DNA from: Ligustrum vulgare
Lineage: Eukaryota; Streptophyta; Magnoliopsida; Lamiales; Oleaceae
Length of the DNA: 64,000 bases
Direction of reading: 5' to 3'
Assembly (NCBI GenBank): GCA_963555705.1
Contig: OY743172.1
Span: 19,963,446-20,027,445, forward strand
Part shown: one piece after another, positions 10,831 through 44,259 of the stretch
How positions within the stretch are numbered: position 1 is the first letter of the stretch
Layout: each line of letters opens with the position of its first letter
The notes under the pieces: generated by a model
Told to the model about the DNA's origin: nothing
Seen by the model: only the letters and a program-made list of their open reading frames with translations
Database searches by the model: none
Made by a program: the position numbers and the translations under genes

Positions 10831-11145
10831 GGGGGTTTATTCAATTGAAATTTTGAAAGACATTTAAAGACTTTTTTTAATGGACTTTTTTTAATGTATT
10901 TCATTAGATTTTATTGACTTTTATGGATTTGTATAAACTTTTAAAGACTTTTGTGGACATTTATTTAAAAGACTTTTATGGACATTTAAAGACTTTTGTA
11001 GATTGATTTAAACGACTTTCATAGACTTTCAAAAACATTTACGGACTTTTATTTTTTAAGAATTGAAAAACTTGAACACTATAGATTAATTTTCGTAAGA
11101 TGTGAATGTTAATAGTTAATTATAATTTTATGTCAACTGAATTAC
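10831..11145. mobile_element. MITE-like element with degenerate GACTTTTATGGAC repeats
   Basis: The left end reads TTTATTCAATTGAAATTTT and the right end, reversed, reads TAATTCAGTTGACATAA, which are imperfect inverted repeats. Inside, motifs such as AAAGACTTTTGTGGACATTT repeat irregularly about every 25-30 bases. The superfamily is not certain. Confidence 0.45.
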
Positions 11146-11149
11146 AAAA

Positions 11150-11308
11150 AAAAAAAAAAAATACGACGTGGGAGATAAATACTTTTATCAAAATCTACTA
11201 AAAATCTGATTTTATGGGACCCATAACTTTTCAACCACGTATCTCATCAAGACATCAACTTTTATCAAAATTTACTAAAAATTTGATTTTAATATCCATC
11301 AAACAAGG
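11150..11308 (-). mobile_element. Tourist-like MITE, partial copy
   Basis: It has the same internal sequence as the complete Tourist MITE at 25549-25712, in opposite orientation (ATCAAAATCTACTAAAAATC, GACCCATAACTTTTCAACC). It ends with CCATCAAACAAGGGC, the inverted GCCCTTGTTTGATGG terminus. The left end runs into a poly-A stretch and is not clear. Confidence 0.6.
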
Positions 11309-11374
11309 GCATAACAATTTATCATCTCAATTTGCCTTGAAATTCAAACTGAAAATGATAGGAAATTAATTTTA

Positions 11375-11857
11375 GCCCATGTTTGAGACCCATTATTCCA
11401 AAATAATGTAGTTTGTAATAGTAAATTTTGAAGAATGTGAGGTTGAAAAAGTAGGAAATCTTTTTGGATTTATATGTAAATTATTTTATTACTCCCTCTG
11501 TCCCACAAAGGTAGTCCACTATTCCTTTTTCGTCCGTCCCACAAAGGTAGTTCACTTTCTTTCTTGAAAGTGAAATTAATAATTTATATCCAATTTTGCC
11601 CTTATTTAATGTGATTTTTATTAGTGTAAATGATTTTATACTCTTTTAATTTTGTGGGAAACTACAAAATTTATTAGGGGTATATTAGGAAAAGGGATTG
11701 TAAAACTTATTTTTCCAATAACATTAATTGACATTTCTTAATCTGTGTGAAAATGGGTAAGGGACTATTTTTTGGGATGGAGGGAGTAGTAAAATGTGTA
11801 GTTGAAAATGAGTTTTGAAAAAAATGAAGTTTGAAATAATAGGTACCAAATAAGGGC
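11375..11857. mobile_element. Tourist-like (PIF/Harbinger) MITE with a nested Stowaway
   Basis: The left end GCCCATGTTTGAGACCC pairs with the right end, whose inverted reading is GCCCTTATTTGGTACC. Both sides are flanked by TTTA, consistent with a TTA target site. Inner sequences (CATTATTCCAAAATAATG and GAAGTTTGAAATAATAGG) continue the inverted similarity. A Stowaway element sits in the middle, so this element is the older of the two. Confidence 0.65.
11492..11786. mobile_element. Stowaway MITE (Tc1/mariner)
   Basis: It has classic Stowaway ends: CTCCCTCTGTCCCACAAAG at the left, and CTCCCTCCATCCCAAAAAA when the right end is read inward. TA is present on both sides (11490-11491 and 11787-11788). 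Length is 295 bp with no coding capacity. Confidence 0.9.
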
Positions 11858-11925
11858 TTTATGAGCTAATAACATACTAAAAAATATAGAAGCACATCTT
11901 CTCATTTTTTAACCATCATTATTAA

Positions 11926-12087
11926 GTGTGTTTGGTATTGTTTTTTTTTAAATGAATAGTGATTTTTATGAGAATGGATAGTTGGGATTTGGTCGAAAAG
12001 TCAAATATTGTGAACTTGACTTTTAATGGGTGGTTGAGATTGAATACTGTATAAAAAAGAGAATTTTAAAGAGAACCAAATACAGGC
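11926..12087 (+). mobile_element. Tourist-like MITE, family with TTTGGTATTG ends, copy 1
   Basis: TAA flanks both ends (11923-11925 and 12088-12090). The termini are GTGTGTTTGGTATTG and, inverted, GCCTGTATTTGGTTC. The interior has the family signature GGTCGAAAAGTCAAATATTG and ACTTTTAATGGGTGG. A reversed relative lies at 12268-12450 and another at 56595-56726. Confidence 0.65.
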
Positions 12088-12267
12088 TAAATGGATAAAT
12101 GCAAGTTCTTAGTTGTCATCTACTAATTATAAAGTTCTTTTCAATGAATGAAGATTAAAAAAAAAAAAGTGAAATAATTCTTAATATTAGTTCAAATTCT
12201 GAGAAATGCAAATTTATTTCTTATCTGGGATTATTAGTTTTATATCATTATGCAACTTAAAAATTTT

Positions 12268-12450
12268 GCCCTTGTTTGATTTCCTTTAAATTTTTCTTTC
12301 TTTCTACGGTACTCAATCTCAACATCCATGATCCATTAAAAGTCAAGCCTACAATATTTGACTTTTCAACCAAATCTCAATCATCCATTCTCCTAAAAAT
12401 CACTATTCATTTAAAAAAAACTCTTTCTAAATAATACCAAACACACACGG
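12268..12450 (-). mobile_element. Tourist-like MITE, same family, inverted copy 2
   Basis: It has the same interior as the element at 11926-12087 read on the other strand (CAATATTTGACTTTTCAACC, CACTATTCATTTAAAAA). The ends are GCCCTTGTTTGATTTCC and, inverted, CCGTGTGTGTTTGGTA. TAA follows on the right, but the left side is TTT, so the target duplication is not clean. With copy 1 it makes an inverted pair about 180 bp apart, close downstream of the EAF1 stop codon. Confidence 0.55.
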
Positions 12451-13254
12451 TAAGAAAGCATGCACAATTTTCTTTGTTTCTGCTGTGCAGAGTCTTTCTC
12501 CTTTTTGCAAGAAAGCACCATAGAAGAGAACGAATATTAATACTGTTAATGAAAATAAATAATTGTCTGAAAATGAAAATAGAAAAAATTTATGTTAGTA
12601 ATGCAGTCAACAGAAAGTTAATTTCTGTAGAAGATGGATGAAAAGGGGAGAAAAAAAAATAATATTTTAAAAAAGAAAAGAAGTAGTAATTAAAATTTTG
12701 ATTGGTAATGTAATGATAAAAAATGGCTTGTGAAGTGCAATATAATGTGATATTGTAGTGTGTGCTTTGATGTTTTCAATTTGGGGTTAATCTGGTCTAG
12801 ATATCTTTTTATAATGGTTTTGTAAAAAAGTAAATACAAAATTTTGAGCAGTGTATTGTTTATCAACATTCTGTAAAATGTAGGATGTAAATATAAATAT
12901 GCAAACACGGTATGTAAGATAAGTTGTAAATTCCCTATATTTAATTTAAGGACATAACCCTATTAACGTTGTTCTGTTAACAAAGAAAAAATGGCTTGGG
13001 GCACAAAAAACAGCACATCGAGGAAATTTACTTTTGCTCCCCCCACCCCCATTAACGCTTTGTTGCAGGTGGGAGCTGTGTTTTTACCCAACATATAAAA
13101 TACTTGTATGATGAAACAGCTAAGAACCCATGCAACTGATGTTGCAGATGTAAGAAAAACAACGATAGAACTAACCTGTACACTGCCGTCTCAATAATAT
13201 CTTGACCCAACCACGGCAGGACACTCACCACTGCTGATATCTGTTAAAAACACT

Positions 13255-34377
<21,123 letters not shown>

Positions 34378-34387
34378 TCCCACTTTA

Positions 34388-36747
34388 CTAACAGCTGTTG
34401 ATCCACTCCATTAGTTCAAGACTTAAAGCAAACATCTAAGAAACAAAAAACAGGAAGACTCAGTTTTCAGAACATGCCAAAAAGACATTAACTTGAACAT
34501 TACAACTATGAGCCCTAGCCGAAATGGAGAAAAGATTAATTTAGAAGCTTGAAGATATTTCACTCAAGCAGATCGGCAAATTGAGATTCACAACTCAAAC
34601 TGCACTAGCTTGGCACAACTCCTCATGGAACCAATGGTCTAATATTTAGAAATAAATGTGGATAAAACAAGAAGATTCAGAAAAATATTAGCCATCGATA
34701 TGCAAATTATCCTTTCCAAACGTTTACTTTTGTGTTGCAGCAACAGAATCAAGTTCAAGTCTCCACCTGGTGTAATCTCTAGCTTTTGCTTTGGGAACAT
34801 TGTCAACAGATAGACACTTTGCATGTGAATGATGAAAGTATAAATATATAAAATTAAGAAGAGAATGGGATAAGAAGGAAAAATTAAATATCAAATTGCT
34901 CGATTCAATCATTTGTGAATTGGCAATAATGAGCCTGAACTTCACATACGTAATGACAGCTGTAGTACACGCCCATTTTAGAGCAATAAATTGAGATAAA
35001 CTTGAAACTAAATTGGTAAATATGTTAAATGATGCAACATTGTTTAGTATGGGGATTGTTAGTCAGCAAATGTAATATGAACTTACCATATTGGTGTTAG
35101 CTACTTGTGTAGGTAAATTTTAATGAAACTCTTTATCAATACATAAAAACAAACTAAACCTGATTTCTACTTCCAAGTAAGCTACAAGCCTTTTTTGTTG
35201 TCACCAATCTACCAAAAGATCTAATCAAATCAATTATTTTGATTGCAAATCAGACCATGTTAATTTTGGTTTACAACTCTCTCCTAACCTATTTTCAGTG
35301 ATAGTGCCCCATTTTTAGATAAGAACTTCTTTAGAATTATGCAAGGCATGTCTCAACCACCTAAATCATCATTCACTCAAATTATCCTCAATTTTAGTCA
35401 ACTCCACTTGTTAGCATATATCCTCATTTCTTACTCCTATCAATTCTAGTATGGATACACATCCTACTGACATCCTTATTTTATTCATGTTATGGTCTTA
35501 TGGACAACTTTTATTGACTCTCTCAAAAGGGATTGATACCGTAAAACTTTGAATGAATGAATACCAATATTTTCATCAAGCAAGAGAAACACTTTCAATT
35601 TAGACTTGCTAGATAAGCTAAATATTACACAAGACGTGGAATGAGAACATAAACATGCATTTTTATAGATATATGGAATGGAGAACATATATAAAATTAG
35701 GTTGATCTTAGGCCCTAACGTCAATGTTGACCATTAACACTATCCAAAAAATGATTAAAAACTAAAAAATGTAAACCAAATCCATCTCAAACAACACAAT
35801 TGTCAAGGTAAAATTCTAGTATAATGTGTAGTGTAAAACCAAACAAAACATATGCAATTACACTATACATTAGATGATACCCACAAATTTGGCCCTTATA
35901 TGTTCCTGGTGGGACTACAAACAAGGTACCTAAATACGTGCATACGTACACACTAACTACACATACAAACTCAGAGGAGGAGGGAAATATTCATGTATGT
36001 ACAGAATCAGTTCTAGCAACCAACAGGTAAGGGAAGAGATATTGCAAATCTTTACCGGCTATTTGGCACATGAAGAATACATGCTAAATGTAAAAATAAA
36101 TATTAAAAAGAACAAAATTGGCTAGTTGTGGAATTTTTGTGCATGGATCAACTTGCTTCAACTAAAACGATCAGTTATCCATCGGACATGTATCATGGAT
36201 CTACGGACTTCAACTAAATGACCAAAAATTCGGTCAAAAATTGGAATTTGTCAAAGAAGAAAAACAATCAGATTCCAAAAATAGAATTCAAAACTTCAGC
36301 TCTTGTGCAGTTGATTCAGTATAATCTCATGTGACTCCATTATAGCTTTCAAATTCCCATCGCAGAAAAACTAATAGTTTAAAAAAGAAAGCAACTAGAC
36401 TTGAAAAACGTAAAATTCAACTTAATTAATACACGGGATTAAGGGACATTCTCAATATAATCAAATGTTAACCATCACCGAAGCTGACATGGGTTCACAG
36501 CAATTCAACAAAATGCACGAACAAAATCACATGACTAGCATTACAGCATCTATTTCCCCAAAATTCAAATAAAATGCCTTGGATAAATTGTAGGGCTTAT
36601 GTAAAATTGAACATAGCTCCATGTTCTAGGGCTTCAAAGCTGGGAATGAGAAAATAATGCCTGAATTTTGATAGAAACGCGAGAAACAAAAGCAATGGAT
36701 AAGAGTGTGTGGTCCTACATACTTTCCCTTTTAGGGTTTTAACGTAC
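34388..36747 (-). other. EAF1: probable 5' UTR intron of EAF1
   Basis: About 2.4 kb without coding signal lies between the putative leader exon donor and the acceptor GCTGTTAG beside the start codon exon. It is AT-rich unique-looking DNA; I see no transposon termini in it. Confidence 0.45.
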
Positions 36748-37050
36748 CTCAATTCAAAGCACAAATGTTTGCCCTAGAAATTGTAAACTTGTCCCGGCAT
36801 TCACCCCTTTCCCCAATTAGTACAATAGAGAGAGATAAACAGATGTATAGGTGTTATACAATTATGTATGCGTGTGTTTGTGCGTGTCTGTGTGTTTGAG
36901 AGAGAGTTTTATACAATTGTTAAGGTTCGATCGTCTTCGTGCTCGTTGATTTTCCTACTTTCTCTCTCTAAAATGGATTTACAAATTTTTCTCTCTCTCT
37001 AAAAAGACATTGTAAAAACTATTCGTGCCTTCTCTCAGTAAGAAATGGGC
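36748..37050 (-). promoter_or_regulatory. EAF1: putative EAF1 first (non-coding) exon and core promoter
   Basis: A donor site (TTGAG/GTACGTTA at 36746-36747 on the plus strand) ends a likely 5' UTR exon that would splice to the acceptor just upstream of the ATG at about 34388. Upstream, on the minus strand, a TATA-like TGTATAAAACTC lies near 36904-36918 and is followed by the GA/CT-rich leader common in plant genes. The start site itself cannot be read from sequence. Confidence 0.45.
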
Positions 37051-37239
37051 CGGACATGCAGACTGAGACGATTCACGATTACGAATTTGGGCCTCTTTAT
37101 AGACCATGACTCATTAGTCATCACAATTGAAGCTGAGCCCAAGCAAAAAAATAAAGAGGAAAAAGGACATGGAAGAATACATAACTAAGATTTTTAAAGT
37201 ATACATTTTTAATATTAAGAAATTTAAAAGTTTTATTTT

Positions 37240-37830
37240 AAAAATCAGGTCATAATTAATTACATATTTTATTGTTTATGGTCACAAGTCACAATTTTTA
37301 GGTCACAACTTATTTGATCACAAGTCACAATTTTTTAGGTCACAAGTCAGGTCATAACTTTATAGTCACAGTCACAATTTTTTAGGTCTCAATTTATTTT
37401 TCGATCACAAATTTCAAATTTCGTAGGTCACGATTTTTGTGGTCGCAAATCTCGAGTCAATTGGTCACAACTTAACAAATTATGAGTTACAATTTCTTTA
37501 TTGATCGCAAATCACATATTTCATTGATCACAATTTTTTCTCGAATACAAATCTAAAAATTGTTAGGTCACAATTTTCACAAATCACTAATTTTCTTGGT
37601 CACGGATCATAAATTTTATAGGTCACAATTTATAAAATTATTTGACTGACTCATTTTTTGGTCACAAATGATTGGTTTAGTTGGTCACAATCTATTTCTC
37701 GATCACAAACCACAAATTTTATAGGTCACAACAATTAATTGGTCACAACTTATTTTTGGGTCACAATTATCAAATTATTAGATCACAATAATTCAATTAA
37801 AGGTCGCAAATTATCAAAAATTTTAGGTCA
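37240..37830 (+). repeat. array of short GGTCACAA repeats
   Basis: GGTCACAA or close variants occur roughly every 15-30 bases (GGTCACAAGTCACAATTTTT, TTGGTCACAACTT, ATAGGTCACAA), with AT-rich filler. No protein signal is visible. It starts about 200 bp upstream of the EAF1 promoter region, outside the gene. Confidence 0.8.
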
Positions 37831-38460
37831 ACACCGACAACCGCCAACATCGCCACCACCGACCACCACTGCCAACACCAATACTGACCAGAGCAAACAC
37901 CACCACCACGACACCTAACTTCACCACTAACCGCCAGTCTGCCACCACCTCCACCACCACCACCACCACTTCCCCAAACCCCAACCATCACTACCAGATT
38001 ACCAGTCACCTTCCCATCATTGTGACACAGCTCCACCACCGTCGGCAGCCCCATCAGAACCATATCGGCTATCGCCATGTCCGTTGCCTGCACCACAATC
38101 TCCACACCCTTCGCCATCACCACCACCACAATCACGTCATATCCACCACCTGCACAACTACTACCGTCTCTTCACCTCCTCCACCACCACCAAAAATGCA
38201 CAACCACCACCATGCGAAGTGCAACAGAAAATTATCAACACCTCCTAGACCACCATCTAGACTGCAACACTCATCATCACCTGTTGCAACCTACCCTCAT
38301 CCACCGCACCAGCACCACTACCTCACACACAACGCACCACAAATCATTACTATCACCTCAACCCAAACAGAAACATAGTCCACTACCGCCGCCAATCACC
38401 ACCATAAACAACGTTCATCGTACCACCGCTATTACTGAATCACCACCCCACCGTAAAAAA
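37831..38460 (+). repeat. CCACCA-rich low-complexity block
   Basis: It is dominated by CCACCA, CACCGCC and ACCACAA triplet-like repeats. Open frames on both strands are His/Thr/Pro-rich or Gly/Val-rich with no domain. The same composition recurs at about 38980-39250, 40150-40740, 41270-41470 and 42040-42320. Confidence 0.75.
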
Positions 38461-39400
38461 AAAAAAGCCACCACCAGAGAAAGGGAAATAGATCTGCAGA
38501 CATTGATAGAGGTGGTGGAGTTGGGTTAGATTATTTGGGGAAAAAAAACTGCAATTAACTGGTGAATCAATCGAAACTTCTTCACTGTCGCGATACTCAA
38601 CTTCAGACATCGTGAGCGCCGCTATGCTCCTCTACCGCGCTGAAGATGGATTTCGATGGTGATGATCATTCATTGACGTCGGAGCACCATCTTGCTACCA
38701 CGCTGACTGCAAATTGGGGAAGGGGATATTTTCAGGCTTGGGTTTGAGTCGAGTCGAGTGAGCAGGTGGGTTTGATTATTATAATTTTGTAAAATTATTA
38801 TTAATAATAAAACTTCAATTAATACCTGATTGTAGAATACCTTATTTTGGAAGAAAAACATTGTTAACCTGATTTTTGAATTGATAAATTCAAAATCATG
38901 TGTGGATGTAATTTCCACAAAGTACATAGCCCCTGTTTGAACCCCATTATTTGAGAAATAATACACAAATTAAACCTCCCACCCAACTCCACCCCACCCC
39001 CACGGAGTTTAAAACTTCCTAGATCGTAGCAACACTTCATCACTGTCACCATTAGCACCATCACCTCCAACCACGACCACGACCTCCGACAACGAGCACC
39101 ACCATCTCCGACCACCACCACAAACTTCGAGCACGACTACCGTTGCCGCCGTCCGTATCTCTGATAACCATGACTACCACCGTCACCATCGTCATAACTT
39201 TTCAAGCTCCAATGCACAACCATCGTCACCACAACCACACCACCATCATCACCAAATAAAAAAAACGTCACATCACAAATTTTTGCAACTCAAGATTATG
39301 AATGCAGGATGGGAAAATAAAAGCAGGAGTTTAACTTACTAAAATTCTTAGTTCGGGATTGCCTAGAATGTGCCCCATTTATCAACACTCCTTGAATATG
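38461..39400. other. mixed spacer between CCACCA blocks
   Basis: It contains a terminus-like GCCCCTGTTTGAACCCC at about 38930, resembling Tourist ends, without a clear partner, and a second CCACCA block at about 38980-39250. No gene is seen. Confidence 0.4.
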
Positions 39401-40150
39401 TGACTTCTGAAATTGATATATGACCAATGTCATATGACTAGTGATATGTGTTACAAGTGACCTTAAAGTGCAACATATGACTTGTGGTATATAGTGTGAC
39501 TTGTGGTTTGAACATGTGACCTACACACGTGACCTCAAATTACGACATGTGACATGTATTATAAATTGTAACCTATGGTTTGAACATGTGACCTCAAATT
39601 ACGACATGTGACATGTAGTATAAATTGTGAACTATGGCTTAAACATGTTACCATTGACCTGTGACTTGTTGAAATTGATATGTGACCCATGTAATAAGAC
39701 TTGTGACATGAAATATCTGTGAACTCAAAGTGCAACATGTGACTTGGGATATGACTTGTAACTTATGAATTGTGACATTTGAAATCAAATCTATTAATCT
39801 TGACATGTGACCTGAATGTAAACTTTAACATATGTAATGTGACTTGTGATCCATGAAGTCACATGTGACCTATTGAACATATGAAGTGTAACCTGACTAT
39901 ATAAATGATTCCTGACATATAAAATGTGATATATGACCTGAAATATGGAGTATGTGACCTATGACATGCTGTGATTGAATGATTTTTTATATGTGACCTA
40001 TGTCATGTGATATGTGACTTAAGCATATGACTTTGACATGTGACCTCTGTAATGTGACATGTGATCTGAGCATATGACTTGTGACCTGATAAACTATAAA
40101 GTGTGACCTGTAATTATATAAATGATTCCTAAACATGTGACCACTGCAAA
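39400..40150 (+). repeat. array of short TGTGACC / ACATGTGAC repeats
   Basis: Units such as ATGTGACCT, TGTGACTTGTG and GACATGTGAC recur about every 10-25 bases. One 55-60 bp segment (TTTGAACATGTGACCT then CAAATTACGACATGTGAC) is repeated almost exactly near 39510 and 39570. The core is the reverse complement of the GGTCACA core at 37240-37830. Confidence 0.8.
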
Positions 40151-40747
40151 TGAAACTGTAAATACACCACCATCATTGTCACTGTCACTTCACCGCACCT
40201 CCTCCTCCTCCTCCACCACCACCACCACCACGCTGCACTGTAAACATCTCTGACACGAAGAAATAGAACCTAAATCCTACAAACAACCACCATTACCTTA
40301 CATGAAACTACCACTGATGCCATCGGACAACCACCATCTCACCACTGCCACCACAAAAAGCAATTTCACACCAAGCAGTTCAACTAATTTCACACACCCT
40401 CAACATACAAAATCAAACTAAAAAAACATCAGACACTTAAATAGGCAGTCGAGCACTTAACGTTACATCGCTAGTTTCAGCTTCCTTCACTAAAGCCCTC
40501 TCTCTGTGACCCCAGCTACCACCAACAAACAATAGTAATCTCACCACCACTACTGTCACTTCACTACCACTTCACCATCACAATTGAAACCACCTCACTG
40601 TCAACTGAAATCACCGCCCCATCACCTCACCATCACCACTAAAACAACATCACCCCCGCCACAACTGAAACCATCAAACAAGAAATCAAATTATCTGAAG
40701 CTTCGAATGCTTGCTCAACCATAACAACCTCTGTGCTGCCAACCACC
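40151..40747 (+). repeat. CCACCA/CACCACTG-rich block
   Basis: Similar to 37831-38460, with short (CCT)n and (CCA)n runs at about 40199-40231. No coding signal is visible. Confidence 0.6.
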
Positions 40748-40755
40748 CTCACTAA

Positions 40756-41262
40756 TAGGGATGGCAATGGGTCGAGTTCGGGAAGGGCCGGGGTCACCCC
40801 CGCCCTGAACACGAAATTTCTTTATCCCGCCCCAACCCGCGACTCTTCGCGAGTCGGGGCGGGGTGGGTTGGGGAGACCTACCCACCCCGTCAATGACCC
40901 GAAAATTATTATTATTATCATTATTTTCAAAATTGGTAATGAAATTTTAAGTGAAAACTTAGGCGTCGAACGAGTTAGAGTTTTTAAGTTTGAACTTTAA
41001 AGATAATATATATATATTTGAAGGAAAAAAATCAATAAAAAATATAATAATATAGTGGTTGTGTATTCTCATACCCCTAAATCTCACCAAGGTTCAATTC
41101 TTCTGTACCTCATTAAATTTATTTTTAGTTTCTCATTCCAATAAAAAAAATTAAAAATCGGGGCAGGGGCGGGGCTCCGGAAAACTCGCTCAGCGACCCG
41201 ATGGGGCGGGTCATTTTCGGGGCGGGTTGTTTCGGGTCATTCGGATATTTTTGTCATCCCTA
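40756..41262. mobile_element. hAT MITE with GGGGCGGG-rich subterminal regions
   Basis: An exact 8-bp target duplication CTCACTAA (40748-40755 and 41263-41270) flanks it. Terminal repeats are TAGGGATGGCAATGGG and, inverted, TAGGGATGACAAAAAT. Subterminal regions carry GGGTCGGGGCGGG-type motifs; the middle is AT-rich. It is 507 bp without coding capacity. Confidence 0.9.
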
Positions 41263-42525
41263 CTCACTAATCACATTGCACCACACACGACCTCCACTGC
41301 ATCGACTGAGCCATCGGAACAAGCAGACTGGCTTCATCCCCACGACCAAAACAGCAGAAAATCACTAGAACCTTCACCACACCGCCGTCAACACTGCATC
41401 CTGGACCCTGCCTAAAACCACTACAAGCCAGTTACATTACCGCACACCACCACCTCTGAACACCCACAATCAGTAACTTCACACCTTGGAAATGTCAATT
41501 TGTCTTTAGATTGTCGTCGTGCACTAGGGGAGAGCATAAATTGACACTTGACGACTGCATTGTTGGTTACGCACAAGCAGATCATAGGTAGGCACCGCCG
41601 TGCTTTCGCTACCCGCCACCTTTAGCCACTGCCAGTGCTTCTATGGTTGTCGGTAAAGTGGGAAATTAGAGGAGAAGCACGCTTCACGTGTCACAGATGT
41701 GGAGAGAGAGAGAGAGAGGGTAGAAGTGGGTTTTGTCCCTGATTGGAACTTTCACCGATTGGAATATTATTTTATAAATATTATATTAACAATTGATATA
41801 TGAATTAATTAGTTGAATTTTGTAAAGATGAATTAATGCAGACAAAAACCTGGTCACCTACAGTTACCACAAAATAAAATTGCCAGTCTTTTAACTTCAA
41901 TTTCATGAACCAGGGAATAAATGCATTGTTCACAAATCATGTGATTATTAAACTTTAATATAATAATTAATATTATTATTAATACTAATTAAACCATAAC
42001 TACCACATTTATAGATGCATCCCCTTCCCCAACCCTAATTCAAGTGCCAAAATCAACCCATCTGTCTCAATTTCTCTCCCACCCTTCCAGACCACCGCAT
42101 TTTCCTTCTCCTCCACCACCTTCACCGCCCCTAATTTTTGGATTACAACCACCGCATATACCTCAATTTCAATCCCATCATTCGAGACCATCGACTGCAC
42201 ATTCTCCTGAACCTCCTTCATCGCTTTCAATTTTTCGATCACCACCTCCACCCCGTACTCAGTCATTGCCTTTGAAATCATCGTCTCCGTACTCAGCCAC
42301 CGCCTTCAATTCTCATTGATGTTTAGTGTGGTGCGATGGTGTATGTGGAGATGGAGGAGTAGACGATTGTGGTGGTCTACGATGTGTTGACGTCGGTGTG
42401 ATATTGACGATTGCATCAAGTCACATGTTTAAAGTCTCTGGTTACATGTTGATGGTTGTATCATGTCACCTTTTCATCAGTCTCAATTCACATGTGGTCT
42501 CGACTCAGGTCACATAGAGGGGTGG
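41263..42525. other. low-complexity spacer, CCACC blocks and GTCACATG motifs
   Basis: CCACC-rich stretches (41270-41470 and 42040-42320) alternate with AT-rich DNA and a (GA)n run near 41700-41716. The right edge (42415-42520) again has TCACATGT and GGTCACAT motifs like those at 37.2 and 39.4 kb. No gene is seen. Confidence 0.5.
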
Positions 42526-43367
42526 ACCAAAAAAAGAGAACCGAACAGGAAAAACCAAAATCGTATAGTTTTAAAAAAGGTAAAATAGGAAATAAGTTTT
42601 GAAATTGAGAATCAGGTTCCAACTTAAGAATAAAAAAATCGAAGTTAGAACTAGGTCTTTGATCAATTTTTTTTTTGATGGTTTTAATTGGTTATCCTAA
42701 AACTTAAAATCTAATGAATTTGTAATTTTTTTGCTGAAGCAAAAATGATTAAGTTCTTTTTATGAAATTTATTACGTCTCTACCTCACTGTAACTTTTAA
42801 CTTTGCACTTGGACTAAAATTCTTAGTAAATGAAAATATGAGACTAACTTATTAATAAGCCAAGTTGTAAATGACCACGATGGAGTTATTTAAATATTTA
42901 AATACAAATATAAAAAAAATTAATAATAATGCATTTAAAACTCATGATTCATCCCACAAGTTTACTATATAAATTTATCAATTTGTATGGCTTCTTGCTA
43001 TGCTCGAAAAACTTTCTAGATCATTTGTTTCTTATTTTGGTTTATGAATATCTTCTATTTTATAGAGAATCATATGCTTTCTTTAGAGCGTAGGAGGACC
43101 ATACTATTATTTATGTAAAATAGAATAAATTAATCATTTTTTAATTTCTTAATGGAGAAATAGATGGTAAGGATATTTAAAATTATTTTTCGTGAAAGTT
43201 ATTAGTAAATTTTAAAAATCTTAGGACTCCTGCTGCAATTATTCTTTAAAAAATAATTACTTCTTTATTTTCCACTTCTTACTTAAAAAGAATGATACAT
43301 TAGTCATTTTACATAAGGAAATAATCAATTACGCAAGAAAATGTTGAAATAAGGTATACGTGACAAA
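42526..43367. other. AT-rich spacer with a hAT-like terminus
   Basis: GAGGGGTGGACC at about 42519-42530 resembles a hAT end, and AAAACCGAACAGG-like words follow, but no partner end is found. No gene is seen. Confidence 0.3.
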
Positions 43368-44219
43368 TGATAAGTATATTTTATGTACTAATTTCATACA
43401 TTTAATGTAATACCGCTTTTCATTTTATGAGAATTTCTTAAATCCCACGTGATAATTATGTTAATGTTATTATAAATTTTCAAATTGATGATTAATTATC
43501 GTCTATAATTTCAAATTATTTTGCAGTGGAAGGACTTGGACGCCACTTGATCAATGTACCAAATTAGGAAGTTTATAAATTGGTTACGTACAATTATATG
43601 TCTAATTGTTTATTTTAATTATTACTTGTCATTTCTATTTTAATTGAGTAGTAAGTTACCTAAATTGCATTAAATTGAAGTTGAGAAAAGTTTGGTGACA
43701 CTTTGAAAATTTATTTGAGGGTCGTGGACTTAAATTACCAATTTATGGGAGCTAAGGGACTGAATTGCAAATTTTCAAAAAAAAAAACTTAAACAATTAA
43801 ACCTAACCCTCATTCCTTTCTCTCTCACGCCCGACCTCACTCCCTCGTCCCCGCCTCTCGCTCTGTCTCGGTGACTCCGTCATCCCTCGTCTGTCTCTCT
43901 CGCTCTCTCTCGCCTCACACCATCAACCGCCACCACGACGCCTGCAACGCCCACCACCAGCCACCATCCCCACGGTAACACTCTTCTCCCCGTTTTCCCC
44001 CGGGCACGCTCACCGATTGCACGCACACACACACACACACACGCGCGCTCACACTCGCACTCATACACACTCAACCGAGCCCACACAAGCATGTATATAT
44101 ATTGATTGTATGTATATGCTACTTATATGTAGATATTCAGATTTGAATTTTGTTTAATTTTTGAATGTCAATCCCAGTGTTATGAAAACTTATATACATA
44201 TCTTATTCTCTGTATGTGT

Positions 44220-44221
<2 letters not shown>

Positions 44222-44256
<35 letters not shown>
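44222..44256 (+). repeat. (GT)n microsatellite
   Basis: About 17 GT units inside solo LTR copy A. A CA run at about 44027-44041 lies nearby. Confidence 0.9.

Positions 44257-44259
<3 letters not shown>

Noticed and set aside
37797..38135. Gly/Val-rich minus-strand frame
   Set aside because: It is the reverse reading of the same CCACCA repeats.
38022..38529. Two overlapping open frames rich in His, Thr and Pro
   Set aside because: They are the three-frame translation of CCACCA repeats; no domain, and the same composition appears wherever the repeat occurs.
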